NCBI RefSeq assembly: GCF_004135385.1
Contig: NZ_CP035493.1
Span: 496,001-560,000 of the forward strand
Length of the DNA stretch: 64,000 bases
DNA from: Xylanimonas protaetiae
GTDB lineage: Bacteria; Actinomycetota; Actinomycetes; Actinomycetales; Cellulomonadaceae
Direction of reading: 5' to 3'
Shown: positions 50,953 to 59,273 of the stretch, piece by piece
How positions within the stretch are numbered: the first letter of the stretch is position 1
How the letters are laid out: each line of letters opens with the position of its first letter
Made by a program: the position numbers and the translations under genes
The notes under the pieces: model-generated
Told to the model about the DNA's origin: nothing
The model's input: only the letters and a program-made list of their open reading frames with translations
Database searches by the model: none

Positions 50953-52274
50953 GGGACGTGTTCCACGCCCGGCGGCCCGACCTCGCGACGGTATGGCTCG
51001 GGCTGTTCGCGGGGGCGGCGGCGGTCGCCTACCTCCTGCCGCGCTCGACGACGCTGGCTCTGGTCGTGGCCGTCGTGATCGCCCTGGTGGGCGTCGTGGT
51101 GTGGAACCCGGTGGTGCTCCCGGTGGTGGCGATGCCGCTGCTGGTCGACGCCGACCGGATCGGCGACCTGAGCGTCAGCGACTTCCTCCTGTTCGGCTCG
51201 TTCTGGGTCGCGGTGCTCTTCGGGCGCCGCCCGTTCTCCCGGACGCTGCGCAACCTCCTGTGGTGCGTCGCCGTCTACCAGGTGGCCAGCCTGTTCGCCG
51301 TCATCGCGCACGTGTACCCCAAGAACACCATCGAGTGGTTCCACGCTTTCCTCATCACCGGTGGCGCCCTCGTCGTGGGCTGGGCCATCGGTGCCTCCGG
51401 CAAGGCGGGGTGGGGTCTCGGCCTGTTCGTCGGCATGTGCGTGCTCATCTCGATCAACGCCATCCAGGGCGGCATCGTCCAGCTCTCCGGCGGTGTGTGG
51501 CCCCTGCACGCCGTCTACCCGTCCTGGCCGTTCGCGCTGCACAAGAACTTTGCCGGGCCCACCGTTGCCGTGGGCACGCTGATCGCCTTCGCCCGTCCGG
51601 CGTGGCTGGGCTGGAAAGCTCGGTTCGCCGTCCCGGCGTTCGTGATCTGCCTCCTCGGGGTGTTCTTCATCCAGTCGCGCCAGTCGCTCGTCGGCCTGGG
51701 CGTCAGCATGCTCGTCGTCGCGCTGCGGCCCGGGCGCCAGCGGCCCCGTGGCGCCGGTGTCCTCCTGATGCTCATCGTGCCCGTGGCGTTGTACGTCATG
51801 AGCAGCGTGAACGCCGACCTCACCGACGCCGACGGCTTCAACTCGACCACGGAACGCGCCGTCGGCCTCGACATCGGCTGGCAGGCCTGGCACGACAACC
51901 CCCTCTTCGGGGCCGGCCTGCGCTGGTTCGTGGCGGACCGGGGCTATCCAGGGTTCCAGCCCCCGAACGCGGTGGTCGAGACCCTCTCGTCGGTGGGCGT
52001 CGTGGGGCTGGCCGGCTTCGTCGTCATGATGATCGGGGCGGTCGTCATCGCCTGGCGGCTGCCGCGCGAGTTCGGCACGCTCGCCGCGGCTCTGACCGTG
52101 CAGCGGATCGTGCAGAGCCAGTTCGACCAGTTCTGGGTCGGCGCGCACGTCTCGATCCCGTTCGTGGTGCTGGGCGTGTGCGTCGGCGCGGCCGCGTACG
52201 CCGAGCGGCGCCGGTCCGAGGAGCCCTCCCTCCCGCTGTCACCCTCCGTCACCCCCGCCCAGCAAGGGACCTGA
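50949..52274 (+). CDS. O-antigen ligase/polymerase-like membrane protein
   Basis: A 441-residue polytopic protein of the Wzy/WaaL (O-antigen ligase) superfamily. About eleven hydrophobic helices are interrupted by a large loop near residues 275-345. The loop reads GFNSTTERAVGLDIGWQAWHDNPLFGAG and ends with the WaaL-like pattern G-x-G-(3-6)-V, followed by NAVVETLSSVGVVGLAGF, where N-x-x-L-x-x-x-x-x-x-G is the conserved end. QSRQSLVGLGVSMLVVAL near 245 is the catalytic-type arginine region. It could polymerise repeat units or ligate chains to a carrier. Start GTG 50949 is coupled to the fusion GT. A flippase (Wzx) is not found in the window. Confidence 0.8.
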   Translation: MRDVFHARRPDLATVWLGLFAGAAAVAYLLPRSTTLALVVAVVIALVGVVVWNPVVLPVVAMPLLVDADRIGDLSVSDFLLFGSFWVAVLFGRRPFSRTLRNLLWCVAVYQVASLFAVIAHVYPKNTIEWFHAFLITGGALVVGWAIGASGKAGWGLGLFVGMCVLISINAIQGGIVQLSGGVWPLHAVYPSWPFALHKNFAGPTVAVGTLIAFARPAWLGWKARFAVPAFVICLLGVFFIQSRQSLVGLGVSMLVVALRPGRQRPRGAGVLLMLIVPVALYVMSSVNADLTDADGFNSTTERAVGLDIGWQAWHDNPLFGAGLRWFVADRGYPGFQPPNAVVETLSSVGVVGLAGFVVMMIGAVVIAWRLPREFGTLAAALTVQRIVQSQFDQFWVGAHVSIPFVVLGVCVGAAAYAERRRSEEPSLPLSPSVTPAQQGT

Positions 52275-52278
52275 GCAC

Positions 52279-53304
52279 ATGCGCATCGTCCACGTCGTCG
52301 TCTCGTCCGCGTTCGCCGGCGTCGAGGCGCACGTCTCCCGGCTGGCCCGGGCCCAGGCGGCGGCCGGCAACCAGGTCGTCGTCGTCGGGGGCGACGTCGA
52401 GCGCATGGCGGACGCCGCCGGTCCCGATGTCCGCGTGGTCCCCGGGGCCACCCTCCGGTCGGCACGATCTGCGCTGGCACGCCTGACCGCCCGGGCCGAC
52501 GTCGCGCACGCCCACATGACGGCCGCCGAGCTGGTCGCGTGCACGGTCTGGCCCGTCGTGGCCGGCCGCGTGCCGCTGGTCAGCACACGGCACTTCGCCC
52601 AGCACCGGGGGCGGACCACCCTCGGCCGCCTGACGGCGCCCGTCGTCGCGCGGGTGATCGCCGCGCAGATCGCGATCGCGCAGTACACCGCGGAACGCAT
52701 CGACGGCCCCAGCACCGTGGTGCTCGCGGGCGTCGACGCCCGCCCCGACCGCACCACGCCGACGAGCCGACCGGGCGTCGTCCTCATGGCGCAACGTCTG
52801 GAGGCCGAGAAGCGGGCCGACCTGGGCGTGCGCGCCTTCGCCGCCTCCGGGTTGGCGGACCTCGGCTGGCGGTTGCTCGTCGCCGGCGACGGCGCCGAAC
52901 GGCCCGCGGTCGAGGCACTGGTCGCGGAGCTCGGCCTGGCCGCGGCCGTCACCCTGCTGGGGCGGCGCTCGGACGTCGCGGACCTCATGGCGGGCGCCGA
53001 CGTCTTCCTGGCCCCGACCCCGGGCGAGCACTTCGGCCTGAGCGTCCTCGAGGCGATGGCGGCCGGGCTGCCCGTCGTCGCGGACGGCTCGGGTGGGCAC
53101 CTGGAGACGTTGGGCACCGACGCCGCCGGGCTGTACCCGAGCCAGGACCCCGGCCGGGCCGGGACCGTCCTGCGCGATCTCGCGACCGACGCGGCCGCGG
53201 CCCACGCGTACGGAGCGGGCCTGCAGGTACGCCAGCGCACGCACTTCTCGCTCGACCAGCAGGTGACGGCGACCGATCTCGTGTACCGGAGCGTGCTCGT
53301 ATGA
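52279..53304 (+). CDS. GT4 glycosyltransferase
   Basis: A 341-residue GT-B enzyme. The acceptor loop is VVSSAFAGVEAHVSRLARAQ (residues 7-26). STRHFAQHRGRTTLGR near 108 and AQYTAERIDGPSTVVLAGVDAR near 136-157 lead to the C-terminal domain. VLMAQRLEAEKRADLGVRAFAA near 171 binds donor phosphate. TPGEHFGLSVLEAMAAGLPVVADG near 250-273 is the E-x7-E motif. The gene lies 4 nt after the ligase/polymerase gene and overlaps the next by ATGA, so it belongs to the four-gene plus-strand unit 48931-54473. Confidence 0.9.
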   Translation: MRIVHVVVSSAFAGVEAHVSRLARAQAAAGNQVVVVGGDVERMADAAGPDVRVVPGATLRSARSALARLTARADVAHAHMTAAELVACTVWPVVAGRVPLVSTRHFAQHRGRTTLGRLTAPVVARVIAAQIAIAQYTAERIDGPSTVVLAGVDARPDRTTPTSRPGVVLMAQRLEAEKRADLGVRAFAASGLADLGWRLLVAGDGAERPAVEALVAELGLAAAVTLLGRRSDVADLMAGADVFLAPTPGEHFGLSVLEAMAAGLPVVADGSGGHLETLGTDAAGLYPSQDPGRAGTVLRDLATDAAAAHAYGAGLQVRQRTHFSLDQQVTATDLVYRSVLV

Positions 53305-54473
53305 GCGCCGTGCGCGACGTCGTGCTCGCCTCGCTGGAGTCGTGGGACGACGTCTGGCGCCGCAACCAACACCTGGTGACCGGGTTGCTGCGCCGTGACC
53401 CCGCGACGCGCGTCCTGTTCGTCGAGCCCCCGGTCGACCTCGCCCACGACGTCGTCCGACGCGCGACGCTGCGGCCCGGGCAGGGGCTGCGACCCGGCCC
53501 CGGGATCGCCGGCGTCGAGCCGGGTCGGCTGTGGCTGTACGAGCCCACCAAGCTGCTCCCCCGGCGGGTCGACCCGGGCGGGGACCGCCGCCGGGCCCGC
53601 GCCACCGCCCGTGCCGCGCGGCGGGCGGGACTGACGGACCCGGTGCTCTGGATCAACGACCCGCGCGTCGCCGGCCTGCTGGACGTCACCCCGTGGCCCG
53701 CCGTCTACGACATCACCGACGACTGGGTCGTCGCCGACCGGCCCGCCGCGGAGCGCGACCGGCTCGTGCGCGGCGAGATGCTGCTGCTGGAACGGGCGGC
53801 GGCCGTGACGGTGTGCTCGCCGGCACTCCTGGCCCGCAAGGAGGCGAACGGTCCGGTCACGCTCGTCACCAACGGCGTCGACGTCGAGCGATACCGGCGG
53901 CCCGCGGCCCGGCCGGCGGATCTCCCGTCCGGGCCGGTGGTGCTCTACGTCGGCACGCTGCACCGCGACCGGCTCGACGTCGACCTGTGCGTCCGCGTCC
54001 AGGCGAGCCTCGGGACGAGCGCCCGGCTGGTGTTCGTCGGCCCGGTCGCGCTCGGCGCCGACGACGCCGCCCGGCTGAGGTCCGCAGGCGCGGTGCTGCT
54101 CGGCGCCCGGCCGTTCACCGCCGTTCCCGCCTACCTGCGGCACGCGGACGTGCTCGTGGTCCCGCACGTGGTCGACGCGTTCACCGACAGCCTGGACCCG
54201 CTCAAGCTGTACGAGTACCGGGCGGCCCGCCGCCCCGTCGTGGCAACGCCGGTCGCCGGGTTCCGGGACAGTGCCGACTCCCTGGTGCGGGCGGTGCCGG
54301 CGGACGCTTTCGCCGCGGCGGTCCGTTCCGCCCTGGACGGGGCGGGCCGCGACCAGGGCGCCACGCTGCCGGAGACTGTGACAGACCTGCCGACGTGGGA
54401 CCGGCAGGCGGGCCTGTTCGCGGAGGTCCTGGGCGAGGTCAGTCTCGCGCCACGCCCCGCCACACGTCCGTGA
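53301..54473 (+). CDS. GT4-like glycosyltransferase
   Basis: A 390-residue GT-B protein of the group that shares VFVEPPVDLAHDV near residues 38-50 and LWINDPRVAGLLDVTPWPAVYDITDDW near 113-139 with the TuaH/Gtf1-type glycosyltransferases. CSPALLARKEANGPVTLVTNGVDVERY near 172-198 marks the domain border, and VVLYVGTLHRDRLDVDLCVRVQ near 212-233 binds donor. SLDPLKLYEYRAARRPVVATPVAG near 297-320 is the equivalent of the E-x7-E site, with a K-L-Y-E-Y-x-A-A core. ATG 53301 overlaps the preceding stop. It converges with the GT4 gene at 54439 over 35 nt. Confidence 0.87.
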   Translation: MSAVRDVVLASLESWDDVWRRNQHLVTGLLRRDPATRVLFVEPPVDLAHDVVRRATLRPGQGLRPGPGIAGVEPGRLWLYEPTKLLPRRVDPGGDRRRARATARAARRAGLTDPVLWINDPRVAGLLDVTPWPAVYDITDDWVVADRPAAERDRLVRGEMLLLERAAAVTVCSPALLARKEANGPVTLVTNGVDVERYRRPAARPADLPSGPVVLYVGTLHRDRLDVDLCVRVQASLGTSARLVFVGPVALGADDAARLRSAGAVLLGARPFTAVPAYLRHADVLVVPHVVDAFTDSLDPLKLYEYRAARRPVVATPVAGFRDSADSLVRAVPADAFAAAVRSALDGAGRDQGATLPETVTDLPTWDRQAGLFAEVLGEVSLAPRPATRP

Positions 54474-55611
54474 GCACCCGCGCCGTCTGCGTCGCCGCGA
54501 ACCGGCTCTCGACGCTGCGGTAGGCGCGGGCAGCCTGGGCCTGCGCGCGCAGGGGATCGTCCAGGAGCCGCAGGATCCCCTCCGCGAGCGCGCGGGCGTC
54601 GCCCGGCGCCACGAGCTCGCCGAGGGCCTGTCCGTTGTCAGGGTCGACCAGGATCTCCGGGACGCCGCCGGCGTCGGTCGCGACGACGGGCACGCCGCGG
54701 ACCATCGCTTCGACCACCACCTGCCCGAACGGCTCGGGCACCGGCGAGGCGTGCACCATCACGCTCAGGCCGTCGAGCAGCGCCGGGACGTCGTCGACGT
54801 GGCCGGTCAGCGCGACCTCCTCGTCGAGGCCGAGCTCCCCGACCCGCGCACGCACCCGGTCCGCGTAGTCCTCGGCACCGAACAGCGGCGCCCCCGCGAC
54901 GACGAACCGCGCGCGTGGATAGCGCCCGCGCACGACCGCGGCCGCATCCAGGAACTCGACCTGGCCCTTGGTGGGGCTGATCCGTCCGACCAGCCCGACG
55001 ACCGGGTCGATCGGCTCCGAGCGTTGCAGGGCGTCCGCTCGGACCTGCCCGGCTGCGAAACCGGGGTACGCCACGGGGGGCCGTGCGCCGCGCCGGTTCG
55101 TCAGTGTCGCCGCGCTCGCCTCCGAGTTGGCGATCACCGCGTCGGGCAGGTGCGTGGCCGCCCACCGGAACAGCCACGCCGTCCGAGCGGGCAGGTAGTC
55201 GTCCGCGATGCGGTCGTGCACCCACCACACGACGGGGACACGGGCCAGGCGGGCTGCCGCCCACCCGAGCAGGTCGGCCTTCAGGGTGTTGGTGTGGACC
55301 ACGTCCGGGCGCAGCGCGCGGATGCGGCGCGCCAGCCGCAGCACGAACACGGCCATCGAGGGCACCAGCACGAGCATGCCGGCACGTCCCGCGCGCACGC
55401 GGTCGACGGTGCCGGCGCGCCCGAGGGGAAGCACCTCCACCGGCACGCCCGCCGCACCGAGCCGCTCTACCAGCGGGCCGTGCTCGAACAGCAGGACGCG
55501 CGGCGAGACCTCGCCCGGCGAGATCGCCTCGATCGCCCGGGACAGTGCCAGCTCCCCGCCGCCGAACGCCGCGCTGTGGTCGAGGGCGAGGACGCGGAGC
55601 GAGCGGGTCAC
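54439..55611 (-). CDS. GT4 glycosyltransferase
   Basis: A 390-residue retaining GT-B enzyme. The N-terminus reads SLRVLALDHSAAFGGGELAL (residues 4-23) with the G-G-x-E acceptor loop. VVHTNTLKADLLGWAAARL near 103-121 and DAVIANSEASAATLTNRRG near 154 follow. VVGLVGRISPTKGQVEFLDAA near 200 binds the donor, and PVPEPFGQVVVEAMVRGVPVVATDAGG near 287-313 is the E-x7-E motif. GTG 55611 overlaps the copolymerase stop by GTGA, so this gene ends the three-gene minus-strand unit 58480-54439. Confidence 0.92.
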   Translation of the reverse strand: MTRSLRVLALDHSAAFGGGELALSRAIEAISPGEVSPRVLLFEHGPLVERLGAAGVPVEVLPLGRAGTVDRVRAGRAGMLVLVPSMAVFVLRLARRIRALRPDVVHTNTLKADLLGWAAARLARVPVVWWVHDRIADDYLPARTAWLFRWAATHLPDAVIANSEASAATLTNRRGARPPVAYPGFAAGQVRADALQRSEPIDPVVGLVGRISPTKGQVEFLDAAAVVRGRYPRARFVVAGAPLFGAEDYADRVRARVGELGLDEEVALTGHVDDVPALLDGLSVMVHASPVPEPFGQVVVEAMVRGVPVVATDAGGVPEILVDPDNGQALGELVAPGDARALAEGILRLLDDPLRAQAQAARAYRSVESRFAATQTARVLTDVWRGVARD

Positions 55612-57329
55612 CGCGTCGGTCGCGAGTGCAGGGGCGCGACGGCGCGGGCCCGCGCCCGGCGGCCGTCGGCCGCCCCGACGACGATGAGGCCCGCCGCTCG
55701 GGCGTCCTGCCTCGGGGTCGGCTCGGAGGTCGCACCGGCGCCCGGCGTGCTCCACGCAGTGTTCGGCCGGGCGAGCCGCGGCACCGGCACCGTGAGCGCC
55801 GCAGGTTCTGTGGTGTCATCGGCGGGCGGCGCTGCGGCACTGGCGTGGCGGCGCGCGCGGCGGTGCAGGAACCGGCCGGACGACGGGGTGGCGAACGACG
55901 CGGCGTAGCGGAACTGGCGGTTCGCCTGGATCCCGACGAGCGCGACCCCGGCGAGCGAGACGCCGTTGGTGCGCAGGCGGTCCGCCGCGCTCGCGAGGAT
56001 GCTGCGCTCGGCCTTGCCCTGGGTGGCGACGAGGATGACGCCGTCGGCGTAGCCGCCCAGGATTGTGGCGTCGGCCGCCGCGAGCACCGGCGGGGCGTCG
56101 ATGACGACGACGTCCGCGTCGCCGCGCAGCGCCTCGAACAATGACCTCGCGCGCGCCGTCGCCAGGAAGTCGGCTGGGTCCAGCGGCTGGTCCGGAACCG
56201 GGTGGAGGAAGAGGTTCGTGACCGTGGTCGGACGCGTCCCACCGCCGTTCGCTTGGTGGCCCGCCGGCTCGGGCAGCAGCTCGTCGATCTGGGGTCGGCG
56301 CATGTCCCCCGAGACGACGATCGTCCGACGGCCCGACAATGCGACCGATGCCGCGAAGTTCGCAGCGACGAACGACCGCGGCGCGCGCGGGTCGGTAGCC
56401 GTGAAGACGACGACATAGTCGTCACCTCCCACGGCGGCTTGGACGGCGGTGCGCAGCTCACGGATCGACTCGGTGAACGGCGTCGCAGCCCGGCTCGCTA
56501 CTGGGAGCATGCCGTCCGCCGCCGCGGAGCGCAGTGCCTCCTTGACCGCGCTGAGCTCCGCGAGGACGGGCGCGTCGGCCGACTCCTCCGCCTGTTCGGA
56601 GGTCCGAACGTGGGGGTCGAGGCCGCGCCGGGCGAGCGCCAGCCCGACGCCGAGGACGAGGCCCGCGAGAAGCGCGATCCCGAACATCGTCGTGGCGTCC
56701 ATGCCCACCGGCTGGGCGCCACGTGCCGGGACGGTGACCTCTCCGGGCGGGACCAGGGACAGGAACTGTGTCTTGCGCTGCGCGAGGCCGCTGAGGTTCG
56801 TCTGCGCCGCGTCGCGCAAGGCGGCGGCGGTCGGATCGCTCGCGTCGGCCTCGAGCGTGGCGTTCGACGTGCGGACCAGGTCGCTCATGGCCTTGATCTG
56901 CACGTCGATGCTGTCGATCTGCGACTGGACGAGCGCGGGCAGGTTCGCGACGTAGGCGTTGGCCAAGGCGTTGGCCACGGCGGCCGCGCGCCTCGGGGAT
57001 GCGTCAGTGACCGCGATGCTCAGGTCGGAGCCGTTCAGGACCGGATCGATCTGCGTGCCGGCCACCTCGGCCGGCGTCTCGGCCAGCGCCGTCGCGGCCG
57101 CGTCGATCACCGGCAAGGAGAGCACCGTGGCAGGGTTCGAGTCCGCCGCCACCGGGGTGTTGCCCACTCCCGTGCCCTCGGCCGACTCGAGCGTGACCGT
57201 CGCCGTGGCCTGATACTCGGTGACCGCCTGCTTCGTGTAGACCGCGACAGCGACCACGGCGAGGACCACCCCCGCGAGGACGAACCACCGGCCCGACCAG
57301 ATCGCGTGGAGAAACTCACGGAACGTCAT
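55608..57329 (-). CDS. Wzz/Wzc-like polysaccharide copolymerase, Walker A lost
   Basis: A 573-residue chain-length regulator fused to a BY-kinase-like domain. N-terminal helix GRWFVLAGVVLAVVAVAVYT (residues 13-32), the Wzz periplasmic domain to ~210 with coiled-coil QIDSIDVQIKAMSDLVRTSN near 120, and the second helix MFGIALLAGLVLGVGLALA near 220. The cytoplasmic domain has FTESIRELRTAVQAA near 288, but the Walker A position reads FTATDPRAPRSF near 311-322, without the G-x-G-K-S/T lysine. Walker A' VVSGDMRRPQI near 340 and Walker B VVVIDAPPVLAAADAT near 404-419 remain. The C-terminal ~90 residues contain no tyrosine, so autophosphorylation is unlikely. ATG 57329 overlaps the GT4 stop by ATGA. 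Confidence 0.87.
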   Translation of the reverse strand: MTFREFLHAIWSGRWFVLAGVVLAVVAVAVYTKQAVTEYQATATVTLESAEGTGVGNTPVAADSNPATVLSLPVIDAAATALAETPAEVAGTQIDPVLNGSDLSIAVTDASPRRAAAVANALANAYVANLPALVQSQIDSIDVQIKAMSDLVRTSNATLEADASDPTAAALRDAAQTNLSGLAQRKTQFLSLVPPGEVTVPARGAQPVGMDATTMFGIALLAGLVLGVGLALARRGLDPHVRTSEQAEESADAPVLAELSAVKEALRSAAADGMLPVASRAATPFTESIRELRTAVQAAVGGDDYVVVFTATDPRAPRSFVAANFAASVALSGRRTIVVSGDMRRPQIDELLPEPAGHQANGGGTRPTTVTNLFLHPVPDQPLDPADFLATARARSLFEALRGDADVVVIDAPPVLAAADATILGGYADGVILVATQGKAERSILASAADRLRTNGVSLAGVALVGIQANRQFRYAASFATPSSGRFLHRRARRHASAAAPPADDTTEPAALTVPVPRLARPNTAWSTPGAGATSEPTPRQDARAAGLIVVGAADGRRARARAVAPLHSRPTR

Positions 57330-58480
57330 GTCAGTACCCCCGTCGTCCCAGAACCCGCGCCGAGCTCTGCAGCGACGATATCCCGAAGGCGCTCGACGAA
57401 GCGGTCCTCTCCGAACCGGTCCACGTGCGAGCGCAGCACGTCGGCGTCCCAGGGCCGCCCGAGCACGGACTCCACCGCACCGGCGACGTCGGCCGCCACG
57501 GGCCGGTCGAAGAACGTCCCGTTCACCCCTTCGACGACGGAGTCGAGGAAGCCGCCTGCGCGCAGCGCCGCCGTGGGAGCGCCGAACGCCCCCGCCTCGA
57601 GCGGCGTCAGGCCGAAGTCCTCGAACGAGGCGGCCACGAGAACGGACGCGTTGCGGTAGGCCCAACGCACCTGGGCGTCGTCGATCCTGCCGGCGAGCGT
57701 GACCAGCCCCGGGGCCTTGGCCGCCGCCAGCGCTTCGAGACGGCTGCGGTCCGGGCCACCACCCACCACGACGAGCCGGCGGCCGAGCAGTCCGGCCGCC
57801 TCGATCACGACGTCGACGTTCTTGTACGGCAGCAGCCGTGCGACGCAGAGCAGGAACCCCGGCGCCACCCCGTCGATGGCAGTCTCCGGTCCGCCCGGGA
57901 GGCAGGCGGGTGGCGGGCTCAGGACCTCGGCGTCGATGCCGTACACCTGCCGGACGGCGCGCTGGATCTCGGTGGAGACCACCAGATACCGGTCAGCACG
58001 CCCTGCGGCGCGTTCGTCCCACGCCCGCAGCGACGGGCTCAGCAGGCCCAGCGCGGTGGCCGTCGCGCGCGTACGCAGACCGCGCGGCACCTGGCCAGAG
58101 GCGCCGCCCAGGTAGCGGTCCGGCTGGTAGAGCCACCGTGCCGGCGCATAGCAGTAGACAACGGTCCGACGAGCGCCCCGATACCCGTGCGCCCAACCGC
58201 TCGACCCTGCCAGCAGCACGTCGCCCTGCACGCGCTGGGCATCGACGGCGGGTGCCAGCAGGGGCAGCGCCAGGCGGTGGTTGTGGCGCAGCATCCGGAC
58301 CTTGTCAAGAGGGCCAGGACGCAGCTCGACGTCCGCGAACTCAGGATGTGTGCCGTCGGGGTCGTACAGCGTGGTGTACATGGCCGACCCGGGAAACGCC
58401 TTGGCCATGACGAGGGCAACGCGTTCCGCGCCTCCCCGCTGGGTCGCATAGTCGTGCGCGAGAACGACGCCGTCCGTCAT
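57326..58480 (-). CDS. GT4 glycosyltransferase
   Basis: A 384-residue retaining GT-B enzyme, starting MTDGVVLAHDYATQRGGAER at ATG 58480 after GGAGG. The acceptor loop is DYATQRGGAERVALVMAKAF near residues 9-28. AGSSGWAHGYRGARRTVVYCYAPARWLY near 92-119 is a conserved block in the WbaZ/mannosyltransferase-like group. LCVARLLPYKNVDVVIEAAGLL near 208-229 binds the donor, and AASFEDFGLTPLEAGAFGAPTAALRAGG near 288-315 holds the E-x7-E motif. It opens the 58480-54439 unit. The promoter has a palindromic TTCACCC box. Confidence 0.91.
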   Translation of the reverse strand: MTDGVVLAHDYATQRGGAERVALVMAKAFPGSAMYTTLYDPDGTHPEFADVELRPGPLDKVRMLRHNHRLALPLLAPAVDAQRVQGDVLLAGSSGWAHGYRGARRTVVYCYAPARWLYQPDRYLGGASGQVPRGLRTRATATALGLLSPSLRAWDERAAGRADRYLVVSTEIQRAVRQVYGIDAEVLSPPPACLPGGPETAIDGVAPGFLLCVARLLPYKNVDVVIEAAGLLGRRLVVVGGGPDRSRLEALAAAKAPGLVTLAGRIDDAQVRWAYRNASVLVAASFEDFGLTPLEAGAFGAPTAALRAGGFLDSVVEGVNGTFFDRPVAADVAGAVESVLGRPWDADVLRSHVDRFGEDRFVERLRDIVAAELGAGSGTTGVLT

Positions 58481-58527
58481 CCGACCCTCCGTGCTCCGTG
58501 CCGCCGCCATGACGCTGCGGTCATGTC

Positions 58528-58590
58528 AGGCTAGACGTCACAAGGGGTCGCCCATGACCGGATCGGATGTCCTCACCCGGGTGAAATACC
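58528..58590 (-). promoter_or_regulatory. Promoter of the GT4-copolymerase unit with palindromic box
   Basis: CTCACCCGGGTGAAA (58572-58586) gives boxes on both strands. TAGCCT (-10, minus strand 58533-58528) lies 51 nt from the minus-strand box and 40 nt from the plus-strand box. The remaining 58591-58688 interval shows no gene. Confidence 0.5.
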
Positions 58591-58688
58591 TGGTCAGAGC
58601 GGATGTCAAGGTGCTATGGAGGCCGTGTGAGCATTCGGCTCTGCAGGTTCGCCCTGCACCGGTCACCCGGTGACGAGCGGTCTGCCAC

Positions 58689-58706
58689 GGGGTCTGCGGG
58701 GACCCC
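58689..58706 (-). terminator. Short hairpin after the DUF4190 gene
   Basis: GGGGTC (58689-58694) pairs with GACCCC (58701-58706) directly beyond the stop codon of the gene at 58707. There is no T-run. Confidence 0.4.
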
Positions 58707-59264
58707 CTAGACCGGCCGCCCGAGCTCCACGTGCGCCGCGCCCGCGTAGGTGAGGGCGATGATGACGACGATGATCGCCACGAGCAGGAGCGCGACCCCG
58801 ATCGCGCCCATCACGATGCCTGCGATCGCCATGCCGCGGCCTTCCTGCCCGCTCGCGCGGATCCGCCCCAGGCTCATGATGCCGAGCACGATGGCGGCGA
58901 CGGAGGCGACCAGGGGCAGGAAGCTGAGCCCGGCGATGCCGCTGATCATCGCGCCGATCGCGAGCCCGTCGGTGCCCGGCCCCTGCGGGTACCCGGGCTG
59001 CGCGTACCCCGGCTGCGCGTAGGGGTACGGCTGCTGCTGAGGGTACGGGCCGTAGGCGTGCTGCGCGGCGGGGTCGCCGTAGGGCTGCCCGTACGGCGGC
59101 TGGCCGTAGGGCGGCGTCTGGCCGTAGGGCGGGTACGGCGCCTGCCCGGCCGCAGCCGGGTCGTACGGCTGCGGGCCGGGAACTGGCCCGGGTTCCCCCG
59201 GCGCCGAGGGCTCCGGGGGCGTCGGCTGGTCGGACGGGGCGGTGCCGAACGGGTCGCTGCTCAT
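58707..59264 (-). CDS. DUF4190 membrane protein with Pro/Gly/Tyr-rich N-terminus
   Basis: A 185-residue protein of unknown function. Residues 1-~98 are low-complexity, rich in P, Y, G and Q with repeats of PPYGQ and YAQPGYAQPGYPQ. Two hydrophobic helices follow: LAIGAMISGIAGLSFLPLVA near 101-120 together with SVAAIVLGIMSLGRI, then the basic RASGQEGRGMAIAGIVMGAIG near 136-156 and a final helix VALLLVAIIVVIIAL. This is the canonical DUF4190 hairpin. It starts 9 nt after the pth stop and may be co-transcribed with pth. Similar proteins occur throughout actinobacteria and may organise at the membrane by their disordered tails. Confidence 0.88.
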   Translation of the reverse strand: MSSDPFGTAPSDQPTPPEPSAPGEPGPVPGPQPYDPAAAGQAPYPPYGQTPPYGQPPYGQPYGDPAAQHAYGPYPQQQPYPYAQPGYAQPGYPQGPGTDGLAIGAMISGIAGLSFLPLVASVAAIVLGIMSLGRIRASGQEGRGMAIAGIVMGAIGVALLLVAIIVVIIALTYAGAAHVELGRPV

Positions 59265-59273
59265 GACCGGATG

